DNA of 64,000 bases from Ancylomarina sp. DW003 (GTDB taxonomy: Bacteria; Bacteroidota; Bacteroidia; Bacteroidales; Marinifilaceae), in assembly GCF_029029505.1 (NCBI RefSeq), contig NZ_JAKJSD010000001.1, positions 1 to 64,000 of the forward strand, written 5' to 3'. Numbering within the stretch: the stretch's first letter is position 1; each line of letters starts with the position of its first letter. The position numbers were made by a program, and so were the translations under genes. Below are positions 36,472 to 46,772 of this stretch, one piece after another. The notes beneath the pieces were generated by a model that saw only the letters and a program-made list of their open reading frames with translations, had not been told where the DNA came from and searched no databases.

Positions 36472-39400
36472 TTAAGTTGCCCATACCATATATTCGATAT
36501 TAGGAGAACCTCCAATACTATTATGCCTATCTACAACAAATCTATTACCTCCTTTAGGCCAACACCTTAAGTAATAACTACCGTTACCTACACAGCTAAC
36601 CATCCAAATTTTATTAACTCCAGAAACAGTTATTGTCTGCTCACCGTCTGTTGTAGATGTAAATGAACCTTGCTTCATAGTAATGGCATCATTCTGACCA
36701 TCAAAATGTAAATGACCAATTGTTTTAATATCATGATCATGCATTTGAATATTACCTGTCATAGTCCCACCTGATTTTGGTAGATATGTAGAATGTGAAT
36801 GGCTGGTTGACGCATAACTGTGTGTGTGGTTAGCAGCTGCAGCTCCAATCTCGCTATAAGTTGGTTTATCGAGTGATGTGTAAACTTTATACCATGAAGT
36901 CCAACTTGATCCTGAATTAGTACTTCCACGAACAGCCATTTTAGTATTATCCCCAATAGCAAACTGACTCACGTAAGTTCCATTCGTAGATACGTTTGTT
37001 CTCACCGTCCCCCTAGATATTCCAGATGGTGTGCCAGTAGCTGAGCTAAATTGATGCCAGCCCATAAATGCATTAGGTTGATCTGTCGTATTTAAATTTG
37101 AAGTTCCTGGCAATCCTAAACTTGGATGTATATGATAAATATCTGCATAATCTCCGTCAAAATCGTGAGTGTGATTTACTGAGGCGTAGCTATGTGTATG
37201 ACTTTTTGCTGCATATCTATCAGATAAAGCTTGATTATATTCATATACAATACCACTAGTCCAAATATTAGTTCCAATAGCTGACGTTCCTGAACCATTC
37301 TGACACCAAACCATTTGATGACCTCCGCCCATTGTTCCGCCAGTTGTATTATTGGTATGCTTATAAGCTAATCCATAAAGATTTCCGAAGTTAGAACCAT
37401 CTGCTGCATTTCTATATGCGGATCCCATTGACCAAATATGATTGGTTTTGTAGGAATCGTAATGACCATACACCCCATGATCTCTGTAGCCTGTTTCATT
37501 ACGTATATCACCTCGAACATAAAGTGTCGCATTTAAATAATCAGTAGCGTCTGACCTGAGGAATGAACCACTACTAACACCATCAAGTTTATCTGCATCT
37601 GCAGCTTTTCCAGATAGTGGTAGATAAGAATGCGTATGATCCGTATAGGCTAATGTTCTCCATGATCCCCAAGCTGAATCAGAGGTTGCGATTCTATGCT
37701 TAATATTAGCACCAGTAAAAACAAGTTGCTCTTGCTGATGTGACGAATCGTAACTTGACCATTTCGAAATCGTCTGTATTGCATGCCATGACTCATCCCC
37801 TGCTCCTGTGTCTGCTTTATTCTGGAAATCCCATTGCACATACCTGTCGTCATAGTAACTAGGTAATCTTACTGATCCTCTAGAATCTGTTATATAAACT
37901 CTATCATGCTCATGTGATATTGATGCATACAATCCAGCGTGATTACCCCACCCATAAGCGGTGTTCCAATTGGAAGAGTTTCCACCTGGTGTAGAAAATG
38001 CACTAGTTGTAATTGTGTTTGATGTTCCATTAAATGTAACTGCTGCTTCACTATAGATAGTTCCATTGACATTAACCGTCATTGGATAAGTTCCAGAAAA
38101 TGATGTATTAATATTTGCTAGTTTGGTTGCAGTTGAAGCGTTACCAATAAAACTTGATGCAGTAACAGTACCTATAGTCTTGAAGTTACCATTGTCAGAT
38201 CTTAACTGAGCAACAATAGATGTCGACCCAGTTCCTGCATTTGGGAGAGTTTCCCAAATCCAACCGTAATTGGCAACTGGCTCAATAACAGATCTAATAG
38301 CCCACGAACTAACAATGTCCCCTGCCGTTGCGGTGAAATTTCCATTATAGCCAACATTAGCCGTTCCACCTGGAGTCATATATGTTTGCCAAGTGTTAAG
38401 AGTCTCGCTATAATAATTATACCCAGATGCAACATTGCTAACTCTATTTAACGAAATCCTAGGAGATAATAATTTTCCAGTTAATGTACCTCCACTAGTA
38501 GATAAGTAAGGGTGTGAATGAGCTGCTGCATAACCTCCATCGGCATGATTACCCCAACCGTAGGCTGTATTCCAATTAGATGAATTTCCACCAGAAGCAA
38601 TAACCTTACCTCTAAATTCCCAGTCATTACTGCTTTGAGCATTTCTTGCTGTCCATTCAGGAACACCGGCAGAAACTCTATATAATGTAATGTAGTCAGC
38701 TAATGATCCTGCATAGGCAGGGGTTGCATCACCGTTATACATCATACCACCACCATAAGTAGAAGATTGACCTACAAACAATCGACCAGTGCCCTGAGAA
38801 TCCCCCCTCAATGATAACACCGCCTCCCCTGCATCGTCACATTTAATAGTTAATGAAGTATTAGTACCATTATCTAAAATACCACCACTTAAAGATAGAT
38901 ATGAGTGGCTGTGACTCGAAGAAGCGTATCCTGCATTTGCATGATTTCCCCAGCCGTAGGCTGTATTCCAATTAGATGAATTGTCAGTGAAGTTACCTTG
39001 ATGATAATAGTTTGTCAGATCTGGACCACTCAAATTCAATTCAACACCATTAATTTTAAACTTACCTGTGATATCTATATCACCACTTGGTGAAAATTTA
39101 ATTTTGTCATTATATGTGCTTCCATCAAAATATGAATCATTGAAAGCAAAAATTAATTCTCGTGAAGTTTTTGTACGAAGTTCCCAAGTAGAGTACTGTT
39201 GCCCCCTAGTTGGTGAATTAAAGGGTGAACCCAACCTAAATGAAGGGCTATCTGAACTGACGCCGATAGAAGGCATATTACCCATTATATATTGCCCATT
39301 GCCCCATGTATTATCTCCTACCAGTGTAGCATATCCGCTGAGATCAGCACTTTTTAAATACCCTTCGAACGAGTGATCTCCCCACCCATAAGCTGTATTC

Positions 39401-40782
39401 CAGTTTGCAGAATTATTTGTAAATGGTAATGTGTATACAGTATCGGTAAATACAGCTCCAGCCGGAACATTTGTAAGAACCTGACTGTCATCAACTTTTC
39501 CATTTAAAGCCGTTTGTAGCCCCGTAACATCTGCAATTGCATGTCCATGATTAAGAAGGGAATATAATCCTGAGTGATTGCCCCAAGAATAGGCCGTGTT
39601 CCATTGTGATGAGTTTCCTCCTAAAGCTGTAATACTTCCAGCTACAGATAAGTCTTTAACAGTCCAATCAACATCTGATTTATTAGCGTTACCTGAGTGG
39701 TAGTAATTCGCTGCAACAATTCCTCCAAGTTTTCCTGCATTATCTGCAACAGCATAATCATGGGCTGCTTTCCAATTAGCTGCGGTACCATGAGACAGGG
39801 TTTTTATCAGGCCTTCATCAAAAACAAAATCTCCTGTTCCTGCTTCACGACTATTAAAAACCATATCAGAGCCATCATATCTAATAGAAGCATTATTAGA
39901 AGCGCCAAAAGTAAGCTTTGAATTATTTTTAAATATATTAACATGATGAAGATGTGAAAACCTCACAAAATAGTTGGATAGAGACCAGCCTCCTGCTCCG
40001 AAAGTGATATCATTAGTTCCTCCTGTTTCGGTATTCTGACCATTGGTACCGAACGAAATATCCAAATCCTTTGTAAAAAAAGCAGCTTGAGCTCCTCCAT
40101 AGTAACCACGTCCGGTAACCTGGAAAAATGCCGCGTCATTTGAGCCATTAACAACAGCTAATGAAGCAGCGCCTGTATTCGCCGAATTCTGCAGGATTAA
40201 GCCTGTTCTGTCAGTTGTCGTTGCTCCTGATCCCTTAATATGAAGCTTGGCGTCATATCCATAGTAGTTTGGGTTTTCAACACCAATACCTACGTTACCA
40301 TTAAAAGATTCATTTACATCTGTACGTGCATAATTAGAAGCTGAAATACCCCCCAACTCATTGGCATTATCTGCTTGTCCAGCTGATAATGACGATTCTG
40401 TCTTTGTCTTAAACTCTCTTGTTGTATTATCATAGTAAGCTATACCATTGCTTAAGGGTGAATCTTCGCGGGTAGCTATTACTTGCGTACTACCTATATC
40501 ACCTACTCGTGCGTTACCATCAGCATCAAACCCCAGTTGCCCATCATTTATACCATCATAATTTTTTGCCACCAAGCCTGTAAGCTCACCGGGCTCTAAA
40601 CCATCAACCGCTTTATCTCGTAATGTAATTAAATCATCTGTCGTAAAGAACTCTCCGGCATGAGTCTCATATTCGTCCCCTTTCGGAACGAGGCCAACTT
40701 CTTGCTTTACTTCTTCTATTTCTTGTTGTTTCAGAAGTAAGGCTAAAATGGCATTGTCTGTTTTAAATTTTATTTCACACAT
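36472..40782 (-). CDS. Phage tail-fibre-like protein A
   Basis: A 1436-residue fibre. Residues 1-130 form a head with a helical start (LALLLKQQEIEEVKQEVG) and KGDEYETHAGEFFTTDDL. A long repetitive shaft follows with five copies of a WNTAYGWGNHA motif (near 400, 460, 610, 740 and 945). Two pyocin-knob-like modules lie near 970-1010 (ESWHAIQTISKW) and 1225-1300 (GWHQFSSATGTPSGISRGTV). The tip ends with a beta-rich domain around GVNKIWMVSCVGNGSYYLR. Residues 1 to about 620 are almost identical to protein B; the rest differs. It has no signal peptide. Fibres recognise host surfaces, and here they are probably the binding specificity of the Tc particle or of a related particle. Confidence 0.82.
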   Translation of the reverse strand: MCEIKFKTDNAILALLLKQQEIEEVKQEVGLVPKGDEYETHAGEFFTTDDLITLRDKAVDGLEPGELTGLVAKNYDGINDGQLGFDADGNARVGDIGSTQVIATREDSPLSNGIAYYDNTTREFKTKTESSLSAGQADNANELGGISASNYARTDVNESFNGNVGIGVENPNYYGYDAKLHIKGSGATTTDRTGLILQNSANTGAASLAVVNGSNDAAFFQVTGRGYYGGAQAAFFTKDLDISFGTNGQNTETGGTNDITFGAGGWSLSNYFVRFSHLHHVNIFKNNSKLTFGASNNASIRYDGSDMVFNSREAGTGDFVFDEGLIKTLSHGTAANWKAAHDYAVADNAGKLGGIVAANYYHSGNANKSDVDWTVKDLSVAGSITALGGNSSQWNTAYSWGNHSGLYSLLNHGHAIADVTGLQTALNGKVDDSQVLTNVPAGAVFTDTVYTLPFTNNSANWNTAYGWGDHSFEGYLKSADLSGYATLVGDNTWGNGQYIMGNMPSIGVSSDSPSFRLGSPFNSPTRGQQYSTWELRTKTSRELIFAFNDSYFDGSTYNDKIKFSPSGDIDITGKFKINGVELNLSGPDLTNYYHQGNFTDNSSNWNTAYGWGNHANAGYASSSHSHSYLSLSGGILDNGTNTSLTIKCDDAGEAVLSLRGDSQGTGRLFVGQSSTYGGGMMYNGDATPAYAGSLADYITLYRVSAGVPEWTARNAQSSNDWEFRGKVIASGGNSSNWNTAYGWGNHADGGYAAAHSHPYLSTSGGTLTGKLLSPRISLNRVSNVASGYNYYSETLNTWQTYMTPGGTANVGYNGNFTATAGDIVSSWAIRSVIEPVANYGWIWETLPNAGTGSTSIVAQLRSDNGNFKTIGTVTASSFIGNASTATKLANINTSFSGTYPMTVNVNGTIYSEAAVTFNGTSNTITTSAFSTPGGNSSNWNTAYGWGNHAGLYASISHEHDRVYITDSRGSVRLPSYYDDRYVQWDFQNKADTGAGDESWHAIQTISKWSSYDSSHQQEQLVFTGANIKHRIATSDSAWGSWRTLAYTDHTHSYLPLSGKAADADKLDGVSSGSFLRSDATDYLNATLYVRGDIRNETGYRDHGVYGHYDSYKTNHIWSMGSAYRNAADGSNFGNLYGLAYKHTNNTTGGTMGGGHQMVWCQNGSGTSAIGTNIWTSGIVYEYNQALSDRYAAKSHTHSYASVNHTHDFDGDYADIYHIHPSLGLPGTSNLNTTDQPNAFMGWHQFSSATGTPSGISRGTVRTNVSTNGTYVSQFAIGDNTKMAVRGSTNSGSSWTSWYKVYTSLDKPTYSEIGAAAANHTHSYASTSHSHSTYLPKSGGTMTGNIQMHDHDIKTIGHLHFDGQNDAITMKQGSFTSTTDGEQTITVSGVNKIWMVSCVGNGSYYLRCWPKGGNRFVVDRHNSIGGSPNIEYMVWAT

Positions 40783-40852
40783 ATATTAATATTTTTTAAT
40801 GCTTATTGCATTTTATTATTAATCCCCTATCTGCAGACTTTTGAATATCCGG

Positions 40853-40865
40853 ATCTTACTTTACT
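40853..40865. promoter_or_regulatory. Shared 13-mer GAATATCCGGATC (fibre A)
   Basis: The motif has a palindromic core ATCCGGAT, 71 bases before the fibre A start. The reverse complement occurs at 35677-35689 upstream of TcA. Confidence 0.4.
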
Positions 40866-41287
40866 TAAGAAAATTGATACGATTTCCTGCCACTACCTGC
40901 CAATTAGCATTATCTTATTTTTTAGCCGGAGATGGTATCTATTTGTGCAGTTATTCCTACTGCTTTAGCATTACTTTTAAACTCATGGGAAATAGTTTTT
41001 AGAATGTTTTAAAATTCATTAATTCTGTTCACACAAAATCTCTTTTGTTGATTCGAAGACAAACATAGAAACTATTCTAACACACTACAAATCAGATATC
41101 AAACAACAACAACAGGTTGTTATTGTTGTGAATTATATTGCAATTCTTTACTTCGGCTATAAAAACCTAGAATGTCTTATTTATTGTTTGTCAGAATAAT
41201 ACGAGAAAGCATTTTAATACAAATGATAAAAAAGATCTTTTATTTTATATCCTTGAGAATTTAATATTTAAAGGCACCTAATATAAA

Positions 41288-41322
41288 AGGGGCTGTCAAT
41301 GCTTTTCTGACAGCCCCTGAAT
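41288..41322 (-). terminator. Terminator after fibre B
   Basis: Eleven-base perfect stem AGGGGCTGTCA / TGACAGCCCCT with a nine-base loop, then TTTATATT on the minus strand. It separates fibre B transcription from fibre A. Confidence 0.85.
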
Positions 41323-41336
41323 CTTTTTATTCAAGA

Positions 41337-41430
41337 ATTAAGCAAATTTGAATTTATTATTGCCTTTATTATTTGAAGGCTAACTACCTCTTTTAATTCG
41401 TAAAGATTCTTGTTGCTCACTTCTTTAAAA
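41337..41430 (-). pseudogene. Remnant of a second DUF1617-like gene
   Basis: The DNA matches the 5' part and leader of the gene at 35758-36264 (TTACCTCTTTTAATTCGTAA-like tract in both, then the shared leader ATTCAAAATACGTTCTACAC), but the rest of the gene is missing. It shows that fibre plus small gene was once duplicated as a block. Confidence 0.65.
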
Positions 41431-41561
41431 TTTAATTTAGCGTATTCAAAATACGTTCTACACTTCTGGTTACTGGGCGTTTACATCACCCTTGCATATA
41501 TTGTCTAATTATTAATCGTTTAAGCTTGTAAACATGTCGTATTTATTACCGAGGTTTTACA

Positions 41562-44500
41562 TTACTGTCTACCTATAGCCGTCCAATAATAATAAATATT
41601 TGATCCATGACCATTCGTTAATTTAAACGATGTAGAAGACACATTATTAACGTTCCAGCCATCCATATTGCCCGTAGTTGTAGTGTTAGGTGTAACTGTC
41701 ACAGAATAAGCAGTGGTACCAAATCCACTATTAAAACTTACAGTTTTTGAAGAATTACCACTCATGTAAATTTTTCCCCAGTTCATCTTCATTCCGCCAG
41801 GAAGATAACACCACCCTGTAGCACTTCTATTAGACCCATCTAACCTATATCCATCAATACTAAAATTTCCAGTAAAATTAACTGAGGAGGATGTTCCACT
41901 TGTTGACATATATGAGTGAGAATGGCTTGCTGGTGCTGCACCAATATCTCCAGCTGTTAGCGTTCTAGTCCCCATTGATGTAATTACACCGTCTGTAACA
42001 TAAATGTTATCAATAATAGTAGAACCTGACGTATTAATATCGGAATTAGTTCCAATAACAGTATTTCCAGATGACGTAACGTATCCTCTGGAAGTTACAT
42101 ATGATTCTGTAGCTAATTTTAGGCCTCCTGCATAGTGAGACCCTGTTGTACTTATAGTACCATTTCCTCCGTTAAGCCATATTCTAGCATCTCCATCGGA
42201 AGCAACATACATACCCCATCCACTACCACCAGTGTCAAGATTTCCTGTAATAAATCCTGCATCAGTATGAGTATAACCAATGCCATACATATTCGATAAA
42301 CTTGTATCTGTTGGTTGATAGCTTGATCCGATTGTATAAATTGGATTCGTTTTTGAAGAGTTGCTACCCACTGAGTTGTATGATCCAACTAGAAATCCGC
42401 TACTATGGGAATTTCTATGAATATTAGCATCTGAGTTAAAATATATATCACCAGGCAGTATTATATGCTTATCAGACTCATAGAACTCTATACCATCTCC
42501 TCCCTTAGTATGATTAATAAGGATGTGGGTTTTTGATGCGTTATCTGCGTCGTAAATATATCCTATAGATCCAGATTCACCTACATCCATTCCATACAAT
42601 ATAGCTCTAGCTGCAGTCCCAGATGTAGGTGTACCTCCTGTTCTGTATGCCCTTATAGGTATTGGGGTGTTGTCTTCAGTCCTAACAGTTAGCCAATCCG
42701 TCATCTCATCTCCAGACCTAGCTACAGCACCAATATCAGCAGGTGATGGTTTATACCCCGTATGATAAATCCTCTTCCAAGACCACCAATTATCAGTAGT
42801 ATCTCTTAATGATCTGTAGTAAAGATGATTTTGATCTCCACTAGTCCATCCTGCCATTAGTTCAGCAGAGCCGCCTGTTCCTCTACCCCAAACAACAGAT
42901 GCTCCATAAGATATGCCAGATGGTTTATTTGCATTTCCACTATGAACATTATAAGTATGAACGCCATCATCAAAAACACTTCTACCTGTTTTAACATCAC
43001 CAATGCCTTTCGACTCTATATTCGAATGCGTATGTGATCCACTAGCATATCCTGCTGAAGCATGATCACCCCACCCATAAGCGGTGTTCCATTCATTAGA
43101 GTTTCCTCCTAATGCTGTATAGACACCAGCCGCAGATACGCTAGCTGCTATGCCAGTGTTACCATCACCAAAATTAATGCCGCCCGTACCAGAATAGAAA
43201 TTAAGATACATTGACTTTGCAGGGGCAGCATCCATATGCAGGTTACCATCTGTGCTTACTATACTTGCACCTTTCGTGGAGCTTATTGTATGGCCATTGC
43301 CACCTATTCTTAATTCACCACTCCAAGAACTATTGGGTGCAAATTGTATGTATTGGTTTTGCGAGAGGGTTGTATGACCTGTTAGTATGCCTCCACTTAA
43401 TGGTAAATAAGAGTGTGTATGCGGACTGGGAGTGAACGTACCTGGCTTGTTGTCTATCTTATTCCAATCAGATGCAACAAGATTATCAGATAAAGTATCT
43501 TCTACTGTTCCGAATGCCGTTGTCATTGATATAACCCAACCATCATCCCATGTTGACACTCCGTTATTCGAATGTCCTGTTTGTAGTTCAGATATTGTTA
43601 CTTTAGGGTAAGACCAAGTTGAAGATATCTCACCTATCCATATACACTGCTTAGATGACTGGTTTCCAAACCTTACCGTATAATCTTTACTTGTTGAAGA
43701 TGCTAGTATCTGAACCGACTCATTAATCCAATTTAAGTTAGAGTATGCGTATCCACTAATTATTAATGTAACAGATTCATTAAGTGCATAGTCGAAAATT
43801 TCAACACGCATCTTCATCATTGTACTTGTATTTGCTCCTGGTAATTGGATCTTGATAGCACCTGTAACGCTAGAGTTACTGCTATTATACGTTCCACCAC
43901 CTGGAAATAGTATTCTTGATACAGATGATTCATTTCTACCAACACCAGATACTTGACTCCATGAGTGAGAGTGACCTGATGATGCATATCCTGCACTTGC
44001 ATGATTTCCCCAGCCGTAGGCTGTATTCCAATTAGATGAATTGTCAGTGAAGTTACCTTGATGATAATAGTTTGTCAGATCTGGACCACTCAAATTCAAT
44101 TCAACACCATTAATTTTAAACTTACCTGTGATATCTATATCACCACTTGGTGAAAATTTAATTTTGTCATTATATGTGCTTCCATCAAAATATGAATCAT
44201 TGAAAGCAAAAATTAATTCTCGTGAAGTTTTTGTACGAAGTTCCCAAGTAGAGTACTGTTGCCCCCTAGTTGGTGAATTAAAGGGTGAACCCAACCTAAA
44301 TGAAGGGCTATCTGAACTGACGCCGATAGAAGGCATATTACCCATTATATATTGCCCATTGCCCCATGTATTATCTCCTACCAGTGTAGCATATCCGCTG
44401 AGATCAGCACTTTTTAAATACCCTTCGAACGAGTGATCTCCCCACCCATAAGCTGTATTCCAGTTTGCAGAATTATTTGTAAATGGTAATGTGTATACAG

Positions 44501-45842
44501 TATCGGTAAATACAGCTCCAGCCGGAACATTTGTAAGAACCTGACTGTCATCAACTTTTCCATTTAAAGCCGTTTGTAGCCCCGTAACATCTGCAATTGC
44601 ATGTCCATGATTAAGAAGGGAATATAATCCTGAGTGATTGCCCCAAGAATAGGCCGTGTTCCATTGTGATGAGTTTCCTCCTAAAGCTGTAATACTTCCA
44701 GCTACAGATAAGTCTTTAACAGTCCAATCAACATCTGATTTATTAGCGTTACCTGAGTGGTAGTAATTCGCTGCAACAATTCCTCCAAGTTTTCCTGCAT
44801 TATCTGCAACAGCATAATCATGGGCTGCTTTCCAATTAGCTGCGGTACCATGAGACAGGGTTTTTATCAGGCCTTCATCAAAAACAAAATCTCCTGTTCC
44901 TGCTTCACGACTATTAAAAACCATATCAGAGCCATCATATCTAATAGAAGCATTATTAGAAGCGCCAAAAGTAAGCTTTGAATTATTTTTAAATATATTA
45001 ACATGATGAAGATGTGAAAACCTCACAAAATAGTTGGATAGAGACCAGCCTCCTGCTCCGAAAGTGATATCATTAGTTCCTCCTGTTTCGGTATTCTGAC
45101 CATTGGTACCGAACGAAATATCCAAATCCTTTGTAAAAAAAGCAGCTTGAGCTCCTCCATAGTAACCACGTCCGGTAACCTGGAAAAATGCCGCGTCATT
45201 TGAGCCATTAACAACAGCTAATGAAGCAGCGCCTGTATTCGCCGAATTCTGCAGGATTAAGCCTGTTCTGTCAGTTGTCGTTGCTCCTGATCCCTTAATA
45301 TGAAGCTTGGCGTCATATCCATAGTAGTTTGGGTTTTCAACACCAATACCTACGTTACCATTAAAAGATTCATTTACATCTGTACGTGCATAATTAGAAG
45401 CTGAAATACCCCCCAACTCATTGGCATTATCTGCTTGTCCAGCTGATAATGACGATTCTGTCTTTGTCTTAAACTCTCTTGTTGTATTATCATAGTAAGC
45501 TATACCATTGCTTAAGGGTGAATCTTCGCGGGTAGCTATTACTTGCGTACTACCTACATCACCTACTCGTGCATTACCATCGGCATCAAACCCCAGTTGC
45601 CCATCATTTATGCCATCATAATTTTTTGCCACCAAGCCTGTAAGCTCACCGGGCTCTAAACCATCAACCGCTTTATCTCGTAATGTAATTAAATCATCTG
45701 TCGTAAAGAACTCTCCGGCATGAGTCTCATATTCGTCCCCTTTCGGAACGAGGCCAACTTCTTCCTTTACTTCTTCTATTTCTTGTTGTTTCAGAAGTAA
45801 GGCTAAAATGGCATTGTCTGTTTTAAATTTTATTTCACACAT
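41562..45842 (-). CDS. Phage tail-fibre-like protein B
   Basis: A 1426-residue fibre, with residues 1 to about 620 almost identical to protein A (I see two changes in the first 130 residues: EEVKEEVG for EEVKQEVG and GDVGST for GDIGST). Four WNTAYGWG motifs are present (the last at about 925). The distinct half has a beta domain with SKDYTVRFGNQSSKQCIWIG, a pyocin-knob-like module (about 960-1030; NKPSGISYGASVVWGRG) and a C-terminal gp53-like tail-fibre tip (about 1335-1426; GWCYLPGGMKMNWGKIYMSG, ending YYYWTAIGRQ). The different tip from protein A suggests a second binding specificity. Confidence 0.82.
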   Translation of the reverse strand: MCEIKFKTDNAILALLLKQQEIEEVKEEVGLVPKGDEYETHAGEFFTTDDLITLRDKAVDGLEPGELTGLVAKNYDGINDGQLGFDADGNARVGDVGSTQVIATREDSPLSNGIAYYDNTTREFKTKTESSLSAGQADNANELGGISASNYARTDVNESFNGNVGIGVENPNYYGYDAKLHIKGSGATTTDRTGLILQNSANTGAASLAVVNGSNDAAFFQVTGRGYYGGAQAAFFTKDLDISFGTNGQNTETGGTNDITFGAGGWSLSNYFVRFSHLHHVNIFKNNSKLTFGASNNASIRYDGSDMVFNSREAGTGDFVFDEGLIKTLSHGTAANWKAAHDYAVADNAGKLGGIVAANYYHSGNANKSDVDWTVKDLSVAGSITALGGNSSQWNTAYSWGNHSGLYSLLNHGHAIADVTGLQTALNGKVDDSQVLTNVPAGAVFTDTVYTLPFTNNSANWNTAYGWGDHSFEGYLKSADLSGYATLVGDNTWGNGQYIMGNMPSIGVSSDSPSFRLGSPFNSPTRGQQYSTWELRTKTSRELIFAFNDSYFDGSTYNDKIKFSPSGDIDITGKFKINGVELNLSGPDLTNYYHQGNFTDNSSNWNTAYGWGNHASAGYASSGHSHSWSQVSGVGRNESSVSRILFPGGGTYNSSNSSVTGAIKIQLPGANTSTMMKMRVEIFDYALNESVTLIISGYAYSNLNWINESVQILASSTSKDYTVRFGNQSSKQCIWIGEISSTWSYPKVTISELQTGHSNNGVSTWDDGWVISMTTAFGTVEDTLSDNLVASDWNKIDNKPGTFTPSPHTHSYLPLSGGILTGHTTLSQNQYIQFAPNSSWSGELRIGGNGHTISSTKGASIVSTDGNLHMDAAPAKSMYLNFYSGTGGINFGDGNTGIAASVSAAGVYTALGGNSNEWNTAYGWGDHASAGYASGSHTHSNIESKGIGDVKTGRSVFDDGVHTYNVHSGNANKPSGISYGASVVWGRGTGGSAELMAGWTSGDQNHLYYRSLRDTTDNWWSWKRIYHTGYKPSPADIGAVARSGDEMTDWLTVRTEDNTPIPIRAYRTGGTPTSGTAARAILYGMDVGESGSIGYIYDADNASKTHILINHTKGGDGIEFYESDKHIILPGDIYFNSDANIHRNSHSSGFLVGSYNSVGSNSSKTNPIYTIGSSYQPTDTSLSNMYGIGYTHTDAGFITGNLDTGGSGWGMYVASDGDARIWLNGGNGTISTTGSHYAGGLKLATESYVTSRGYVTSSGNTVIGTNSDINTSGSTIIDNIYVTDGVITSMGTRTLTAGDIGAAPASHSHSYMSTSGTSSSVNFTGNFSIDGYRLDGSNRSATGWCYLPGGMKMNWGKIYMSGNSSKTVSFNSGFGTTAYSVTVTPNTTTTGNMDGWNVNNVSSTSFKLTNGHGSNIYYYWTAIGRQ

Positions 45843-46772
45843 ATATTAATATTTTTTAATGCTTATTGCATTTTATTAATCCCCTACCTGCAGACTTTTG
45901 AATATCCGGATCTTACAATAAAAAAATCAGTACAACTTCCTGACACTACCTGCCAATTAGCATTATCTTATTTTTTAGTCGGAAGTGGTATTCCTTTTTA
46001 TTGCTTGACATTTAACTTCTATTCTCTTACTTGTAAGCATTGACGATGATGAAGTAACCTCACCGATTAAGGAAAGAGTCCATTTTATGTGAAAACGGAA
46101 TGCCTATATTTGATTACTTTGCCTTTTTAACTGTTCGCTTTTCCCCAAATATGCGAATCAATCATCAAGCTCTGAAAAAGAAAGGTTCATCCAAAGTCTA
46201 TTGGATAAATTCAAAAACAAACATAAGATTCAATCTAACTTATTACAAATCAAATATTAAAGAGTAACAGATGGATGTGACTACATTGGTTTATATTGAC
46301 ATTCTATACATTTGAAATACAGGTTCTGCAATATTTTACTCATTGTTTATCAGAAGAATAAGCCACGGTCTTTCAACACATATAATAAAAAAGAGTCTTA
46401 ATTTTTTGTTATTCCTTCCAAGATGAGATACAAGTTTTGATTCTCAATTCCCCAACCGAGCATCCAATGAATCTGTTTTACAGAATAGATTTCTTTAATC
46501 GAACATTATCAAAAATCATTCAATCTCAGAACGAGAGTAAACATTTATTTTTAAAATAATATTATAAAATTCACATCAAATTCATTAAACCTGCTGAATA
46601 TTAAAAGCTAAGACTTGTTTTTAATTGTAAAGAATTGATTTAACATGTAAGTGTATTACACAACTCTGTAGTTACCTATAGTTCAACTTGTTTAATAAAG
46701 ATGACTTCTGCAAATTTGCCTTAGTTTAAATATAAAAGAAGTACTTATTATTAATCAATTACGTAAATAAAT
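45843..46772. promoter_or_regulatory. Divergent intergenic region, fibre B / lysis cassette
   Basis: A 930-base non-coding stretch between divergent genes. The left part (to about 46380) is a diverged copy of the fibre A leader, with GAATATCCGGATC at 45900-45912. The right part holds TGTAA-GTGTA-TTACA (46646-46660), a possible operator 113 bases before the endolysin gene. No gene is seen. Confidence 0.5.
45900..45912. promoter_or_regulatory. Shared 13-mer GAATATCCGGATC (fibre B)
   Basis: Same motif 58 bases before the fibre B start. It lies within the duplicated leader, so this copy is not independent evidence for a regulatory role. Confidence 0.35.

Larger units (their letters stand above)
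40783..41561. other. Spacer between fibre genes
   Basis: Holds the fibre A leader (with GAATATCCGGATC at 40853-40865), a near-palindrome CAACAACAACA...TGTTATTGTTG at about 41104-41128, a strong terminator (41288-41318), and a remnant of the DUF1617-like gene start (41337-41430). Confidence 0.6.

Noticed and set aside
41104-41128. CAACAACAACA near-palindrome as fibre operator
   Set aside because: It is not conserved in the duplicated leader of fibre B and may be simple-sequence repeat.
36472-45842. Repeated blocks in the fibre genes as a CRISPR array
   Set aside because: The repeats are protein-coding, in frame and unevenly spaced; no short regular repeat/spacer pattern exists.
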